Part shown: in pieces, positions 63,945 through 64,000 of the stretch
Layout: each line of letters starts with the position of its first letter
Position numbering within the stretch: the stretch's first letter is position 1
Origin: JACJWR01 sp963752505
GTDB taxonomy: Bacteria; Actinomycetota; Actinomycetes; S36-B12; UBA10799
NCBI GenBank assembly: GCA_963752505.1
Contig: CAVVYM010000007.1
Location: 1-64,000, forward strand
Reading direction: 5' to 3'
Length of the DNA stretch: 64,000 nucleotides
Program-made: the position numbers and the translations under genes
The notes under the pieces: model-generated
The model's database searches: none
What the model saw: only the letters and a program-made list of their open reading frames with translations
What the model was told of the DNA's origin: nothing

Positions 63945-64000
63945 ATGGCAAACCAAGCGACCGCCAAGGCTAAGCAGATCAGCTTGATCGCAGCGATAGC
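63945..64000 (+). CDS. Start of a gene truncated by window edge
   Basis: ATG 63945 opens MANQATAKAKQISLIAAIA. A short basic N-terminus leads into a hydrophobic stretch, so the product may be a membrane protein. Only 18 complete codons are in the window, too few for a family call. Confidence 0.5.
   Translation, partial: MANQATAKAKQISLIAAI

Overview
The window comes from a high-GC Actinomycetota chromosome. From about 19 kb to the right edge the gene order follows the block known from Mycobacterium and Streptomyces: der, plsC, cmk, tyrA, aroH, rluB, scpB, scpA, xerD, nudix, pyrG, recN, nadK, tlyA, TPR/HAD genes, tyrS and the arginine cluster. Many adjacent genes share 4-base stop/start overlaps, several starts look leaderless, and the rRNA spacers carry no tRNA. 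I cannot place it to genus.

Region 1 (1 to about 18.9 kb) is accessory and heavily decayed. It holds IS3-, IS5-, IS30- and IS110-type transposases, three with recognisable inverted ends, two broken tyrosine recombinases, and frameshifted cargo: an arylsulfatase, a cupin protein, a universal stress protein, an HNH nuclease, a DUF2510 membrane protein, a HIRAN protein cut by an in-frame TGA, a DUF4352 lipoprotein and a small membrane protein. Only a short HTH gene, a DUF6907-like gene and one IS3 OrfA look intact. The region ends at the 3' side of a tRNA-Pro(GGG), a classic integration site, so it is probably the remains of one or more integrated elements.

Region 2 (19.0 to 37.9 kb) is core and almost entirely transcribed leftwards. 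It covers ribosome assembly (der), phospholipid acylation, CMP kinase, tyrosine/phenylalanine synthesis (tyrA, aroH), rRNA modification (rluB, tlyA), chromosome segregation (scpAB, xerD), alanine dehydrogenase, CTP synthase, recN and NAD kinase. It also has a Lys/Ala-tailed helical protein with a frameshift in its repeat, an SCP2-like protein, a NagD-type phosphatase and a TPR protein.

Region 3 (37.9 to 53.0 kb) contains two leftward rRNA operons in a direct repeat of about 5.6 kb (5S, 23S, 16S and leader). Between the copies lie a DHA2-type MFS exporter and a YtcJ-like amidohydrolase. The copies differ at roughly 20 sites, one of them a compensatory stem pair in 23S. Both leaders carry a perfect CRP-type palindrome.

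Region 4 (53.0 to 64.0 kb) has tyrS and an argC-J-B-D-R-H cluster that lacks argF and argG, then an acyl-CoA synthetase-like enzyme, a ClC chloride transporter and the start of a leaderless gene cut by the window edge.

About 25 core genes are intact while nearly every accessory gene is shifted. This argues for real gene decay in the island rather than uniform sequencing error, although I could not check the reads.
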